A DNA stretch of 64,000 bases, taken from the NCBI RefSeq assembly GCF_905475395.1, contig NC_058342.1, positions 25,950,640 through 26,014,639 on the forward strand, written 5' to 3'. Under the pieces are notes generated by a model. It was given only the letters and a program-made list of their open reading frames with translations. It did not search any database and was not told where the DNA came from. The DNA is from Chrysoperla carnea. Taxonomy: Eukaryota; Arthropoda; Insecta; Neuroptera; Chrysopidae. The translations under genes and the position numbers were made by a program. The stretch's first letter is position 1, and each line of letters opens with the position of its first letter. Positions 46,105 to 57,649 of this stretch are shown in pieces.

Positions 46105-46588
46105 AAAATAATGCAAACACTAATATTCAACATCTACACAGGGTATTTCAACAATTAACTTAGTCAATTGTATATTTTCACTTGTTATGTGTACCAAGTT
46201 TGTTAGGCTTAAAAATATTGATTCTACGAGTAAAATTTTGGTATAGATGTTCATAAAATCACCTAATTAGTACATTTCCGGCTTTCTTTCTGCCCGTCTA
46301 TTAACACGTCCGTCTAGCTGAAATCCATCCAGCTTAGGACGTAAAAAATGAGGTCAAGTTCGTAAATCAAGTCCATATCTTTTGTTTAAAACAGTCTTTC
46401 GTAAAGAGAGGGCGCAAATTATATAATATGTATTATATGTTAATATTAGTTATATATGTGTGGCTATCTAAGAGTGGCTATCGTTCTTTACTTGCATAAC
46501 ATAAAAATACAAACGATTACGTAATCAACACTGTCTATACATGGTATTTCAAGAATTTACTCAGTCAATTGTTCGTTTTACTTGTTTT
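46105..46588 (+). repeat. Rep-A, two adjacent copies (12a and 12b)
   Basis: A terminal fragment (46125-46186, ending TTTTCACTTGTTATG) is followed immediately by a longer copy (46190-46588). That copy starts at ACCAAGTTTGTTAGGCTTAA and ends TCGTTTTACTTGTTTTAT. The two are in the same orientation, so Rep-A can occur in tandem. Confidence 0.75.
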
Positions 46589-46849
46589 ATAATAAATTTC
46601 AGAAGGTTGAAATTTAAATTTATTTACAATAAGAGTGATAGTGATAAATTATTTTAGCATTTAATTATTTTTCCTATTGTCAAATCAATTTTAATATTAT
46701 AAACATCAACAGTTATAAGCTAACTGCTATATAAGCTAAGATAATAAATAGTCAAATAAAATATAGAGATATTTATATAAATGTGTTTATTGTAGGCATT
46801 AGATATAATCCGCCACGTTCTTTAAATATTTCTAGGCATTAGACAAACT

Positions 46850-47050
46850 AACGGTCAATAGCCGAGTGAGATTAGACGCCCTTACTTGCTTTGACTACTG
46901 ACTGGGAGGTTGCGGGCTCGAATCCAGGCAGCGGCAGTGTGAACAAAGAAAGTTAATGGGGCGGTAAATTACTCACACTGTCGCCGCTTGTATAAGAACG
47001 AAATAACCAACTCCACCCACATCATAAAATTAATTGTATATTCGGATGAA
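46850..47050 (+). mobile_element. Second tRNA-derived SINE type
   Basis: The head has box A (ATAGCCGAGTGAGATTAGAC, class II tRNA-like) and box B (GCGGGCTCGAATCC). It is followed by a hairpin formed by GCGGCAGTGTG and CACACTGTCGCCGC, then TTGTATAAGAACG. The body differs entirely from the SINE at 24017-24320. The element ends are not clear. Confidence 0.65.
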
Positions 47051-47124
47051 GTTTAACCTACAAATAATGATATGAGTGGCCTGTGTTATAGGTTTTTACA
47101 CACAATAATGAATATTCTTAGTGT

Positions 47125-47744
47125 AAGTAGGGGAAGGTGGTCTATAATGATCCCCCTAAGAAAAAATGTAATTAATATTCAAACTATTTGACATATGTAC
47201 AACGTCGAAATATTTTTGGTTATTTTATTCCAATGTTACAAGATTAGAATGTCAATTTCTTTTGTTCTGGTCAAATTTTTAGAACTATTCAATATTTCTC
47301 AAAAGAAATCGTTTCGACCGGCCTTGTAAGAATGGTGGGTAAAATGATCCCATTGCACTTTTTACCAAACAGTTCACATAAATTTTACACACAAAATAGG
47401 AATCATTTTAATGTATATAAAGGAGATCATTTTACCCGTAACGACATATCGTCATAAAAACTGATCTTAAAATTTACTATACGTATCAAATTGTGTTTTA
47501 ATATTATTAAAAGTCAACAAAAGCCAAGTATAAAACAAGCAGTTGGCAAAAACTAACACAAAAAATAAATTTTACGTTGAAATTTGCCTTATACATCGCC
47601 ATAAGTCTTTGTTGAACGATTAATTTAATCACGCTGAAGCCATCTACCGATAAATATACGTACTAGATGGCTTTAATGATTCACTTAAAACAACAAGGGA
47701 TCATTTTACCCTGAGGGATCATTATATACTACTTACCCCTACTT
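47125..47744. mobile_element. MITE with ~34-bp TIRs and repeated GATCATTTTACCC motifs
   Basis: The 620-bp element has termini AAGTAGGGGAAGGTGGTCTA and, as complement at the far end, AAGTAGGGGTAAGTAGTATA, both followed by TAATGATCCC. Inside, GGGTAAAATGATCCC-type motifs recur in both orientations near 47335, 47430 and 47697, like subterminal transposase-binding repeats. No transposase is present and I cannot define the target duplication, so the superfamily is unassigned. Confidence 0.75.
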
Positions 47745-48269
47745 GGTTATAACAACAAAATTTCCACTACAAGTGACGTATTTTATTTTTATTGAGAAAT
47801 TATGCTTAGTCCATTATTAAATTTATGTGGGGTATAGGTCTAATGGGACAGGATTTTTCATCGTGCCCCAAGGCAGCACTTAAGGTAAATGCGGCCTTTA
47901 AAACACTGCTATGGTGGCCATAAGGTAAAATGTCAGATTATAATTGTCTTCCATATTATAATATAAGATGTATATATTATAATGAATTTCAGATAATAAC
48001 AACATACATTTCATGCATACATAATTATATTTATTTGTTTGCAAATATTTGCAAAGCTGTTATAAAAACGGAACGAAACGTGAACGCACCTTTATTGTCT
48101 TCTGATATGTTTATTAATTTTAGGATAGGAGATATCATTAAAACAATACTTATTATTTTTATACATATTTTTCACATATTATATTTAAAGAAAAGATATG
48201 AATTATAACTAGCATGTTCTAACACGCTTCGTTGGGAAATTTAAACTTACAAAAAAATACTTCTGTAAT
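47745..48269. other. Intergenic DNA
   Basis: The plus frame at 47930-48208 is Ile/Tyr-rich and resembles no protein I know. Nothing else is seen. Confidence 0.35.
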
Positions 48270-48600
48270 ATAGCCTTCATTTCCCTTTTTCTACTTTATC
48301 CCAGCTTACAGAGGTATCCTTAGTCTTTTTCTTAAAAAAGTAACTTAAGTTTTCCTCATTATGTAGTTATCCTCTACCAAGTTTCAAATCGATACGTCCT
48401 GTAATCCTACAGGAACGAAACATTTTTCCGGGATAATTATGCTATGTGATAATCCAGGTTATAAACTATCTATATGTCAAATTTTATCTAAATCCGTTCA
48501 GCTGTTTTTGCGTGATTGAGTAACAAGCATACAAACTTTAAAATTTATTTAATTAGTAAAATTAAAAGAAAACAGCAGACTAAAAATTACAATTTAATTA
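48270..48600 (+). repeat. RTE-like retrotransposon 3' end
   Basis: It contains ACCAAGTTTCAAATCGATAC, TGTCAAATTTTATCTAAATC and CGTTCAGCTGTTTTTGCGTG, then GAGTAACAAGCATACAAACT. This phrase order is characteristic of the 3' untranslated ends of RTE-type LINEs in arthropods. No coding part remains. The following 48601-49424 holds nothing recognised apart from an isolated CTCGCACATCCTTAA at 49402-49416 resembling one TTAA-MITE end. Confidence 0.5.
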
Positions 48601-49424
48601 TTTAAATAATCATATAAAAATCAATGTTATAAAGCGAAGGGTGTAGCCCTCTTTACATTGACCCTTTAGATTCTTTTGCAGAGACAAAAGCACGCGCTAA
48701 AACTGTAGCAAGATTCGAGAAAAAAAAATGTCGGTTCCTAAAGATTAAGGATATCATGATATGTCTGGATTGTTAGTTATCTTTCCTGGTTAGGTATATA
48801 ATTTATCAGACTTAGTGAAAGAGGACGCCATTATCAAGTTCTTACTCCGGTTAGAAAAAACTTAAATGCAAGAATGCCTGATAATTTCTGTATGTAAAAA
48901 AATAATCCTCTTATGCTAAAGAAAGCCAATGGTGTTTGTGTCCAGCGAAACAGACGAGTAACGGCTAGTTCGTTCATGATTTGTTAAATGAAGCGTACGA
49001 GTAAGGTTACGTTTAATATGTTTAATAAAAATAAATCTGTTCTCTATTAATAATTAAATTTGATGACATTTTAAATTGAAGATGCTTACTTGTATATTCG
49101 AAAGTTTTTGTTTATGCTTTAAAAGTTTAGGATTGTATGATATAAAAAGACAATATAAACAGTTTTTATAGAAGTTGTATAGGAAAAGGTTCATTATTTA
49201 TGTCAAAGTTATTGAAATAAATACTACGATACTTGAAATAAAATTGTTAAATAATTGTTGAAAAAATAATTTAAAAAAACAGACTTATACAGATACATCA
49301 GACTTAACGCCCCTCCCTCTCCCCCCTAAAATTTTCAGAATTGATTTAAATTTATTTAAACTCCGTATAAAAAAATCAATCAATTATTATTTGCCTTTGT
49401 GCTCGCACATCCTTAAATTAAACA

Positions 49425-50147
49425 AGCGAAAATAAACAATTGACTGAGTTAATTGTTAAAATACCATGTATAGACAGTGTTGATTTCTTTATCACATTAC
49501 ACATACTTACATGTCACACACATATAACTGATATACCCATATGATACATACTATACAATTTGCGCATAATTTGCGCTCTCACGGGTAAATAGTGATGTTT
49601 ACGAAAAAATGTTTCAAATAGAAGTTGTTTATTTTTTTATAAGAAACATTTTTTACATTTACCCAAGACCCAAGATCCAATTGCAGTGTCGCCAACTTTC
49701 AACTCTAAGGCCCACTAAACAGGCGATACAAAATCACTAAAATGCAATAACAACTAGAGTGCAATAATATTGCCAGAAATGATATTAAAATATTAAATTA
49801 TTTAAATTATTTTCCCACTAAAGGTAGAAAAATAGTAGAAAAAAACCACTAGTTTTAGTGGTAAAACTACTAAGTTGACAACACTGCCCAATTGGCCTAT
49901 GCTGCTCATTTACTAACTCGACCTCAATTTTACATCCTAAGCACGCTATTAAAATTTCAACTTGATATCTCTTTTCGTTTTTGAGTTATCGTGATGACAG
50001 ACAACAGACAGACAGACAACCGGAAATGGACTAATTAGGTGATTTTATGAACACATATTCCAAAATTTTGTTCATAGCAACAATATTTTAAAGCGTTACA
50101 AACTTGGGACTAAACATAGCCTTGGTATATTTCATATACATGGTATA
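49425..50147 (-). repeat. Rep-A copy 13, interrupted by a hAT MITE
   Basis: A nearly full-length minus-oriented copy runs from AACAAGCGAAAATAAACAAT to TTCATATACATGGTATAAAA. It is split at CCAATTG by the 203-bp element at 49684-49886. The uninterrupted site in other copies reads CCCAATTG, matching the target duplication. Confidence 0.85.
49676..49894. mobile_element. hAT MITE with 8-bp duplication, nested in Rep-A
   Basis: The element (49684-49886, 203 bp) begins CAGTGTCGCCAACTT and ends with the complement of CAGTGTTGTCAACTT. Flanks are TCCAATTG and CCCAATTG (7/8), an hAT-type 8-bp duplication. It also contains a short inner hairpin (CCACTAGTTTTAGTGG). It is non-coding. Confidence 0.85.
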
Positions 50148-51027
50148 AAAATAGAATTATAAATAATTATAGTAAATTTCACTTGTTCGAAAAAACAATC
50201 TTTCACTGCATATTTTATAAAATATAAATGGTATTATCATGACAAAATAACAAGAATAATATATTATAAAATGCGGACACAGCAGATAAAATAAAACTTC
50301 GCTTACATAACTATGCAACACTAATAAATCTAAGAAATTTAACGCAATGTTTAATTGCGTTACAAACAAAACAATTTTATATTACAAAAATATAAAATAA
50401 ACTTAATAATAATCATTCTGAGATTTAATTATTATTATTATAATAATGTTTTCTTGTTATATAAACAATACAGTTAAACCTGGGTGTTTAAGATCTGGAT
50501 TATTGAGAAAACTGTATAAACAACTCCGGATCTAGGGGGAAGCAAACCGGTGCACTCTGCCACGGAAATCATACTTGAACCTCGATAATGAATTTCAAAT
50601 ATAAGTTTCAAAGGGACACATTTTATTCTGGCATCGAATTCGTTCTAAGTTTTCAGGTTCAATTAAAACCTCACTCTGATTCATAACTGACAAGCATTAG
50701 ATGGAACGCTTTAAATTAAAAAGTTGCTTTTTATAAATACGCAAAAATTATTTCTTTGAAACAATTTTTTGTAAACCGAATAGTTTTTTAGACAGTAATT
50801 GATAACAAAAATTTAGCGTTTTGTGCGCTTGTTCATTCAATTTGAACAAAAATGGTTTTTATAAAAAAACAAATCACTTATTAATTATTATTACTTATTG
50901 TTGTTGTTAACATTTAATCATGCACACGATATTTACATCATGGTCTATTCGACTATATTTTGATATAATATGTCACATACAGGCGTAAACTAAATATTGA
51001 CAAATATCTTGTCTAGCAATCTTAATT
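50148..51027. other. Intergenic DNA
   Basis: No gene recognised. AT-rich, with a less AT-rich patch at 50475-50600 that has no readable frame. Confidence 0.35.
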
Positions 51028-51276
51028 AAAGAGAATTGAAAAAAAAAAACTCGAACAAGGACTTGAACCCGGACTTCTTGGATTCATGTCAAGCACCCTA
51101 CCATATGGGCTATTCGAGTTCTAGACATGAATGCAATTTAAAAAAAAAATTCATTGAGTTGAAAAAATTGCTTTCGTGTCTAGAACTCGAATAGCCCAAT
51201 TAGTAGGGTGCTTGACATGAATCCAAGAAGTCCGGGTCCGAGTCTTGGTTCGAGTGTATTTTTTTCAATTCTCTTT
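51028..51276. repeat. Palindrome with a tRNA-like sequence in each arm
   Basis: The arms (51028-51128 and 51177-51276) are inverted copies around a T/A-rich centre. Each arm holds a 71-nt tRNA-like unit, minus strand at 51049-51119 and plus strand at 51185-51255, pointing away from the centre. In each, the acceptor stem is a perfect ACTCGAA/TTCGAGT, the D stem is GCCC/GGGT and a pol III box A is visible. The left unit has box B GGGTTCAAGTCC; in the right unit this has decayed to GGGTCCGAGTC. The anticodon arm (CTTGA CATGAAT CCAAG) has one mismatch and an A where the universal U33 should be, so normal decoding is unlikely. Confidence 0.75.
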
Positions 51277-51454
51277 TATCACTTTTATTAAATTTATTAT
51301 AAATTTCAAAAAGTGCCTAGATTTCGCTCAAACAATTATGCGAAATAACAATTTTGATACGAAAAAACAATTTTGGGCAAAACTTTTCAGTCTGTTTTGC
51401 CAAAACTGTAAGGTTTGCGGAAAAATTTCTTGAACAAAAAATATTAGTTTTTAA

Positions 51455-51670
51455 CCCCCCAACTAAAAAAAGGGGTGTTATAAGTTTGATCGCTATGTGT
51501 GTGTCTGTCTGTTTGTGGCATTGTAGGGCCTAATCGGGTGACCCGATTTAAATTGGGTGAAGATCTTCAAAATGCTTTAAAGAAAAAGGTAATTCAATGG
51601 AGAGCGTTCTTATATATGTTTCAAGCGCGAGTTTAGGGTTCTGTACTCGAAAACTTTGCCGGGGGCTTTT
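51455..51670 (+). repeat. Widespread insect-type repeat fragment
   Basis: It contains AACCCCCCAACTAAAAAAAG, then GGGGTGTTATAAGTTTGATC and GCTATGTGTGTGTCTGTCTG, an order I recognise from dispersed repeats in other insect genomes. It later has GGGTTCTGTACTCGAAAAC. A related minus-oriented piece lies at 53770-53925. It is non-coding; its parent element is unknown to me. Confidence 0.5.
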
Positions 51671-52642
51671 AAAATTTTGCGTAAGATGTGTGTCTACACA
51701 CTCAGTATTTTTCGATTGAATTATTTTTATATGTTTTAAAAGCTATTTTTCGAGTTTCAAGTATACGTTAACTTAAAAAAGCACCCTTCGCTTAAATACA
51801 TAGATTCCAATGGTGTTTTTTCAGTGTGTTATTTTATTTATAAATTCTAATTAATTTTTCCATACAATCTCTGTTTTCGGAATAGCCCTGGTTTTATTGA
51901 GTCCCGACTCCCGATTATCAAAATTACTGTATATCATATTTTAAGGATTTTCCGCCTCAAATTTTTGCCACTCCAACTCGCCCCCCCCCCTGGATCGGAC
52001 ACTGCATAAATGGCAGCCATTATTATATTTGTGAATTTCTTAATAATTTATCATAATAATTTATCTCTAACGCTGCAGAGTTAAATAAAGTACACCATTA
52101 TTTAATTTTTGTCCCGGTTAAAAAAACGTAGAACCGGGGCTTTTTTTCATATAGTTTCGATGAATCGATTGATACAATATCAATATGCATCGTTACAAAT
52201 GATGTCAGTTAACCAATCCACTTCATAATTTTCGTAATAATATAATTATATATCTATATTTGAAACAAAATAAAACATAATTTCATTTTTTTTATAAAAA
52301 TAATTAGAATGAATCGTCGCCATTATGTCTAGTTAAACATTATTTTATAAAAGAAATAAATATCTACATAATTTGATCATATGTAACAATCATGATTAAT
52401 TAAATCATTTTGTAGTGTATCACTCACAGCGACTACTTGTAACATTCATGTTACAAAAATCCTTGTACTTTGTAATTATAATTCAAATTATATTTTGTAA
52501 GGCTTGTGGGTAGAAGGTATATTACACGAAATAACATCAATTAGCAAATGCCCTTTTTAAAAATTGAATGTAAATGAGAAGGCGTATCTATATCGGCTAG
52601 TCAGCTTCAAAATTCTGCATAGCCGAAGAAAAAGTTTTTAGT
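51671..52642. other. AT-rich intergenic DNA
   Basis: No gene or RNA. A ten-base C run lies at 51981-51990. Confidence 0.4.
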
Positions 52643-53033
52643 CTTAGGTTAGGTTAGGTTAAAGTGGTTGTCCTGGGGTGGGACACATTTAGGCCATAGG
52701 GTTCGTTGTGATACCGTAAAAGGGTTGGCCCATCCTCGGCCACTACTCCATGAACCATTTGAAGCTGTTTAAGAACAGCAGGAGGGCTTTGACGTCGACT
52801 GATTTTAGTTCGGAGAGGTCGTCTCAAGTAAGTCCATCACCTCATGACAAGAGCTGGGCAGTGACAGAGAAGATGAGACATTGTCTCCTTCTCGTCACCA
52901 CTGTGACAGCTCCTGCAGTAGTCGTGATATACTGCCAGACCTAAGCGTTCAGCATGCTTGCCGCCCAGCCAGTGTCCTGTGATAGCCGCAACAACTTTGC
53001 GAACAGAGGCCCTTGGAAATGACCCAAACCAAA
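52643..53033 (-). pseudogene. LINE relic: C terminus, 3' UTR and telomere-like tail
   Basis: On the minus strand the frame reads FPRASVRKVVAAITGHWLGG, then CRSCHSGDEKETMSHLLCHC and PAL. This is the Cys/His knuckle that follows RNase H in I/R1/Jockey-type LINEs. After a frameshift it continues DLSELKSVDVKALLLFLNSF and KWFME to a TAG. The 3' UTR contains GGTATCACAACGAACC, CCTAAATGTGTCC and ends TTTAACCTAACCTAACCTAA. This last part matches the SINE tail. The piece is 5'-truncated, so only the end of the element inserted or survived. The overlapping plus frames are antisense shadows. Confidence 0.85.
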
Positions 53034-53769
53034 AAAAACTGTGTATTCTATGCACAAAACACAATATATTTTCCGAAATAGAATATCTTTACGGCCATAT
53101 GTTGAGCAGAAAAATATCAGAAAGAAATTGTTACTTTTTGACCCTTAAAGGTCGCAACTAGTACCAAATGACGTATTTTGTTTAAATTCTAATTTTTTGG
53201 CTATTAACTTTTTTCGTCCGACGCGCCGTTTTCCTTAAAAAGACAAAAAACATCAATCCAATGAAACTTGCTGCTCAAAATCATAAATTTTAACAATGAA
53301 GCTCGTGGTATACAAATTTTTTTGGCCTCTTTAAATTTCTGACGTAAAAAGAGTATAGTTGTCCCATCTAATTGATTCAGATAGAAATACTCCTTAAGGG
53401 GATTAAAATTTGTTTGGATGGATTTACACACGACCTAAACATATTTTGTAGGTTTACAAAATATACAACGATTGCATTGAGAGAATAAATTTATAAAAAA
53501 TTCATAAATATTTATGTATTAGTATTATTTTTGCTATCACATTTTATGTGATTTGAAATAAATTATAATTCAAGGTTTTTCCAATGGTATAAACGAACTA
53601 TTCTATAAACTAAGCTCTTATTTAATAATCCTACCACTACCAACCAGTTCACTTCAATTTATTTATTTTATTTTATTATTTTTTATACATTTTATTCTAA
53701 TTGTAGTGATGGTCTGAATCAATCTGATTCAAGAACACTAAAATTTAAAAAAACCTCGACAAATTTTTC
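53034..53769. other. AT-rich intergenic DNA
   Basis: Nothing recognised; the minus frame at 53204-53431 has no known motif. Confidence 0.35.
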
Positions 53770-54050
53770 AGGTACTGAACAATAAACTCGCACTTGAAAC
53801 ATATCTAAGATGACTCTCAATTAACTTATCTTTTTCCTTAAAGCTTTTTCTAAACTGAACCGATTTTGAAGATCATCGCCCATTTTTTAGTTTTTTCGGG
53901 TACGGAACCCTAAACTCGCGCTTTTCTTTTTGGAAAGCGACGTAAGATAATGATTTTTTTTTGCATAAACAGAATCTGTGATAAATTTTTTTCATGATGA
54001 AAACTTTCTTGAAGCTCAATGACCGATTAATTTTTGTATAATAGGTTATT
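53770..54050. repeat. Two adjoining dispersed repeat fragments
   Basis: Positions 53770-53925 are a minus-oriented relative of 51540-51670 (GGTACGGAACCCTAAACTCG). Positions 53921-54050 match 20542-20660 (GCATAAACAGAATCTGTGAT). They may be parts of one older element. Confidence 0.55.
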
Positions 54051-55478
54051 ATCGTTAGTCAAAAATAAATCATGAAATTTGAAAAAAGTTAAAATTTATG
54101 TAAAAATATACTTAAATATTCTGATTTCGAGTCATTAAAGCACTTTTTTCTTTTAAAATGAAAATTAAAAATCGAAATTTTTAAACTGTATATCACATGA
54201 CCTTAAACACGGGTAAGCCCTACTGTGATGTCATAGCGGTATGAGTCATAGACCATCAGTTAGTTCAGTGTAGACAGCTGGGTATAATATATACATAGAT
54301 AATCAGTATTTATATTTATTATAATCAGATGTCTATGAATATATCTGTCAAACTTATTTGTGTTATTTCGTGAAATGATACCGATATTACGTCATCAAAT
54401 TGGATGCCCGCGTTTTTGACAGTTTAAAAAAAGTTTAAAATTTAATTTAAGTTTTGGCAAGAAAGCGTGTGTTTTTTTCCGAAATAAATTTTTGGTGGCT
54501 TTTTATTAGCAAAATCAACATTTTGAAGTACTTTTTCAAAAATAGTGGAATACCCCATTAACATTATTGTGAGTTCTTCCACAAGGTACTGTGTCAAAAA
54601 TCACAATTTTAAAATGAAATTATTCACAATTTTGCCTCGCAAAGAGGCGCCAAAACTGAGTTTATTGTGTTCAAGGTACTTTGAACTATCATTTACAACA
54701 AAAAATAATGAACATTCACTTGCTCAAACAGCCGAACTACTTTAGAAATTTTTTGTAGCTTTTGATGAATCGATTCATTTGAATAAATTCTTGAATCAAA
54801 ATTGTTCGTTCAGTCCAACATGATAATTTAAATGAATGTATTATTACATTTAATTAAACGTAATAACTAATAATATTGCTCGATATTCTTGTTTAGAAAT
54901 TTATTAAATATATAACACCCAAAGGCGATCTGTCACCTGTGAGACTGTGTGGTAGATCTTATGTGTCCAAATTTTATGATTTAATAGGTACTTGGCCCAA
55001 GGGGAGACAAAACAGGAACTTTTTATTTAGAAGGGGGCAAATCAGAAATCTTTGGCATAAAAATTTCATAAATTCAACAGTATTTGGTACCTATACTTGG
55101 CAAATAAATCAATGACAAATTCAGATTCAAAGAGGAAGGTAGCTGCTCTTAACAGTAGGCCCATGACCGGCAAATATCTGAGGCATAGATTTAAGAAATT
55201 AATCCCGGATATCAACTCAACAAACCTCTTCACTTAATCTAAGGCTATATTTTCGGGGGAAATATGATAAAAAATTAGAACATACACTTGATTAATTGTT
55301 TATAATAAATTCATCGAATTTTGAGAGATGAGTGTGGAAATGTTATTGTTTAGATTCTATGAATTTTCATTATGTAAAAATAGTAAAGATATTTTACCTA
55401 CTTAGATTATGTTATCAATATTTGTAGGATTGATTACACAAGTCTGTAAAAATTTTTTTTTCAATTGCATGCGATATT
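54051..55478. other. Intergenic DNA with a Rep-F copy
   Basis: Positions 55000-55160 match 37415-37690 in inverse orientation (GGGGAGACAAAACAGGAAC; GGGGGCAAATCAGAAATCTT). Otherwise no gene is recognised; the frame at 54545-54745 has no known motif. Confidence 0.4.
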
Positions 55479-55854
55479 TTAAGGACGTTCATGCGTCAAC
55501 CTGTTTTGCTATGTGCGTTCATAGGGAAACAGTATGTAAATTTTAAAGAATTTTAAATTAATAGAAAATAGAAAATTTTTTTGAAATTCTATTAAAAGTT
55601 TAAATATTTATTAACTGGTAAAAGTTTCAAGTATGGTTATCGATATAATTTTTGAAAAATATCGATTTATATTTTTCATTTAGTCCCATGTTAAAAATTA
55701 CTTTTAGTCATTTTTTAAACTTTAAAAAAATTTAAATTAATTCGATAACAGGTTATTTTTCCTGTCTTAAATCATAGAAAATCATTTAAATTATCGCATT
55801 ATCATATTGTTTTTTATTTCTCTACTAATATTGTTGACGCATGAACGTCCTTAA
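55479..55854. mobile_element. TTAA-target MITE with perfect 18-bp TIRs
   Basis: The element (55483-55850, 368 bp) has identical inverted ends GGACGTTCATGCGTCAAC and TTAA on both sides. Intact termini suggest a fairly recent insertion. Its TIR begins GGACGT, close to GGATGT of the TTAA element at 2397-3024, so the two may share a transposase. The interior is AT-rich and non-coding. Confidence 0.85.
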
Positions 55855-57053
55855 GTAAATTATATATTTATTATTAAGTTGTTGAATCCAAAAATAATAT
55901 CTATTTCTTTCCATCACGTCAAATTGTCTAACGAAACTCATTTAAATACAAAAACTTTTCAAAACTCTTCCAAAACAAATTAATATGCACTAAAAAGTAA
56001 AAAAGTAACGATAATATAATGTAGTTACAATTATTGTTATTTTTGGAGTCGGTGTCAGCCAAGGAAACAACTGTAATGCATATTATTAAGGTTTCAAAAT
56101 TTTCACAAATCACCTCAAAAATGGATTATAATAATGGGCTTATTTGGCCCATAGCAATGGCCAAACTTTCTAGCGCCAAGAAGTTAGATGTAGATTTTTA
56201 TATATGGACCTTCTTGAACATTAAAAAAAAAAAAAACTGACCCGATAGGTTGAGGTACTTAAAAATTGGTCATTTTGTACTTTTTTCATCTAAAATGATT
56301 CGTCTATTAACTCTAAAAAATTAAAAGCTAAACATATTTTGTGTAAGTATTTCATTGACGATACGTAGGCTAAACTAATATGCGAATATTTTAAAGTATT
56401 TAACAAATGAATTTTAAACAAACTAAATTTAAAAATTACTTTAAATGTTTTTTTAAATATCCGAATAGACTCTTCAATCATTAAATTAATTGAAACCCAC
56501 ATACTTACTGCCTTGTTGCCATTGTTATTCAAAATAATTGCATAATCATGCAGCCCAAATAGATTTTAAAGTTGTCTCTAAATGATCAACTATCAGTCCA
56601 TTTAGACATTATGAATCGTTTGATATCTACACACAGTAGCGAATTAGGCCGCCCTAAGCACGGTTTGATATGCTTTGTGAGGGAGTGATTTTTATTACTT
56701 TTGTGAGAGAGTGATTTTTGGTATCTTAATCTAATAGAACCTGGATGACCGAGGTATTTTTTAATTAAAAAGACACAAATTTTATCACTAATATAAGAAC
56801 CGTTTAAAACTCCACACAAACACCAATTTGAATCACCCGGTAATGTACTTTATTTCGTTAACTACGATATACACCAATAGATGTCAGGAAGAGTCATATT
56901 GTGCAGTGCATGTTTCAGTTTTTCATGAAAAGACGGATAAAATGCTTTTTTTTTAAATGAAACCTAGTTAGATCGACTTTTTGCCCTAAAAAAACCCTGC
57001 ATACTCATTTTCATGAAAATCGTTCCGGGGGGGGGGGTTAGTTTAAGGATCTA
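55855..57053. other. AT-rich intergenic DNA
   Basis: No gene recognised; four frames of 60-80 codons overlap here without known motifs. An 11-base G run lies at 57027-57037. Confidence 0.35.
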
Positions 57054-57649
57054 TCACTGTCAGAGACGTACCTAACCTCCATTTTTGGGGGTTTTAATCA
57101 GTTTTCTTACAAATGACAAAAAAACTATGCATTAAATAGAAAGTTCTGGCTGAAGTATTTGTGGGCATTTTAATTTTTTTTTTTCGACTTTCTGGTTTCA
57201 AAATTGACCGAGACATGAAAATTTTAAAATAAATGTAAAAATTATTCCGTATTAAAATTAACAACTTTTATTTGAATCATTCTTTCGTAAACATCACTGT
57301 TTACACGTGAGGGCGCAACTTAGGCAAAAACATTGATGTCCATTTTCTCCAAAATTGTAAAAAAAATGTATTAATTTTTTTATAAGGAATAACTTTTGTT
57401 CTATCTCTAACGATTTACAAAGATGGATACTTTTTTATTTGATTGAATGAGGCAAAAAATTCTATATTAAAATTTTCATATCTCGGTCATTTTGAAGTTA
57501 GAAAGTCGAAAAAAAATCAAAAATGTTCACAAATACTTCAGCTAAAACTTTGAACTTTTTTTCCTATTTAATGCATAGTTTTTTTGTCATTTGTAAGAAA
57601 ACTGATTAAAACCCCAAAAAATGGAGGTTAGGTACGTCTCTGACAGTGA
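57054..57649. mobile_element. Foldback element with Rep-A in its loop
   Basis: The arms of about 180-190 bp (57054-57245 and 57470-57649) pair from TCACTGTCAGAGACGTACC inward through AACCTCCATTTTT and ACAAATGACAAAAAAACTA. The loop (57258-57420) is a Rep-A fragment (GTAAACATCACTGTTTACAC; TTGTTCTATCTCTAACGA). Either Rep-A inserted between the arms, or Rep-A was captured when the foldback formed. No target duplication was seen. Confidence 0.75.

Noticed and set aside
52750..53161. Plus-strand frames at 52750-52944 and 52958-53161
   Set aside because: They are largely antisense to the LINE coding relic on the minus strand.
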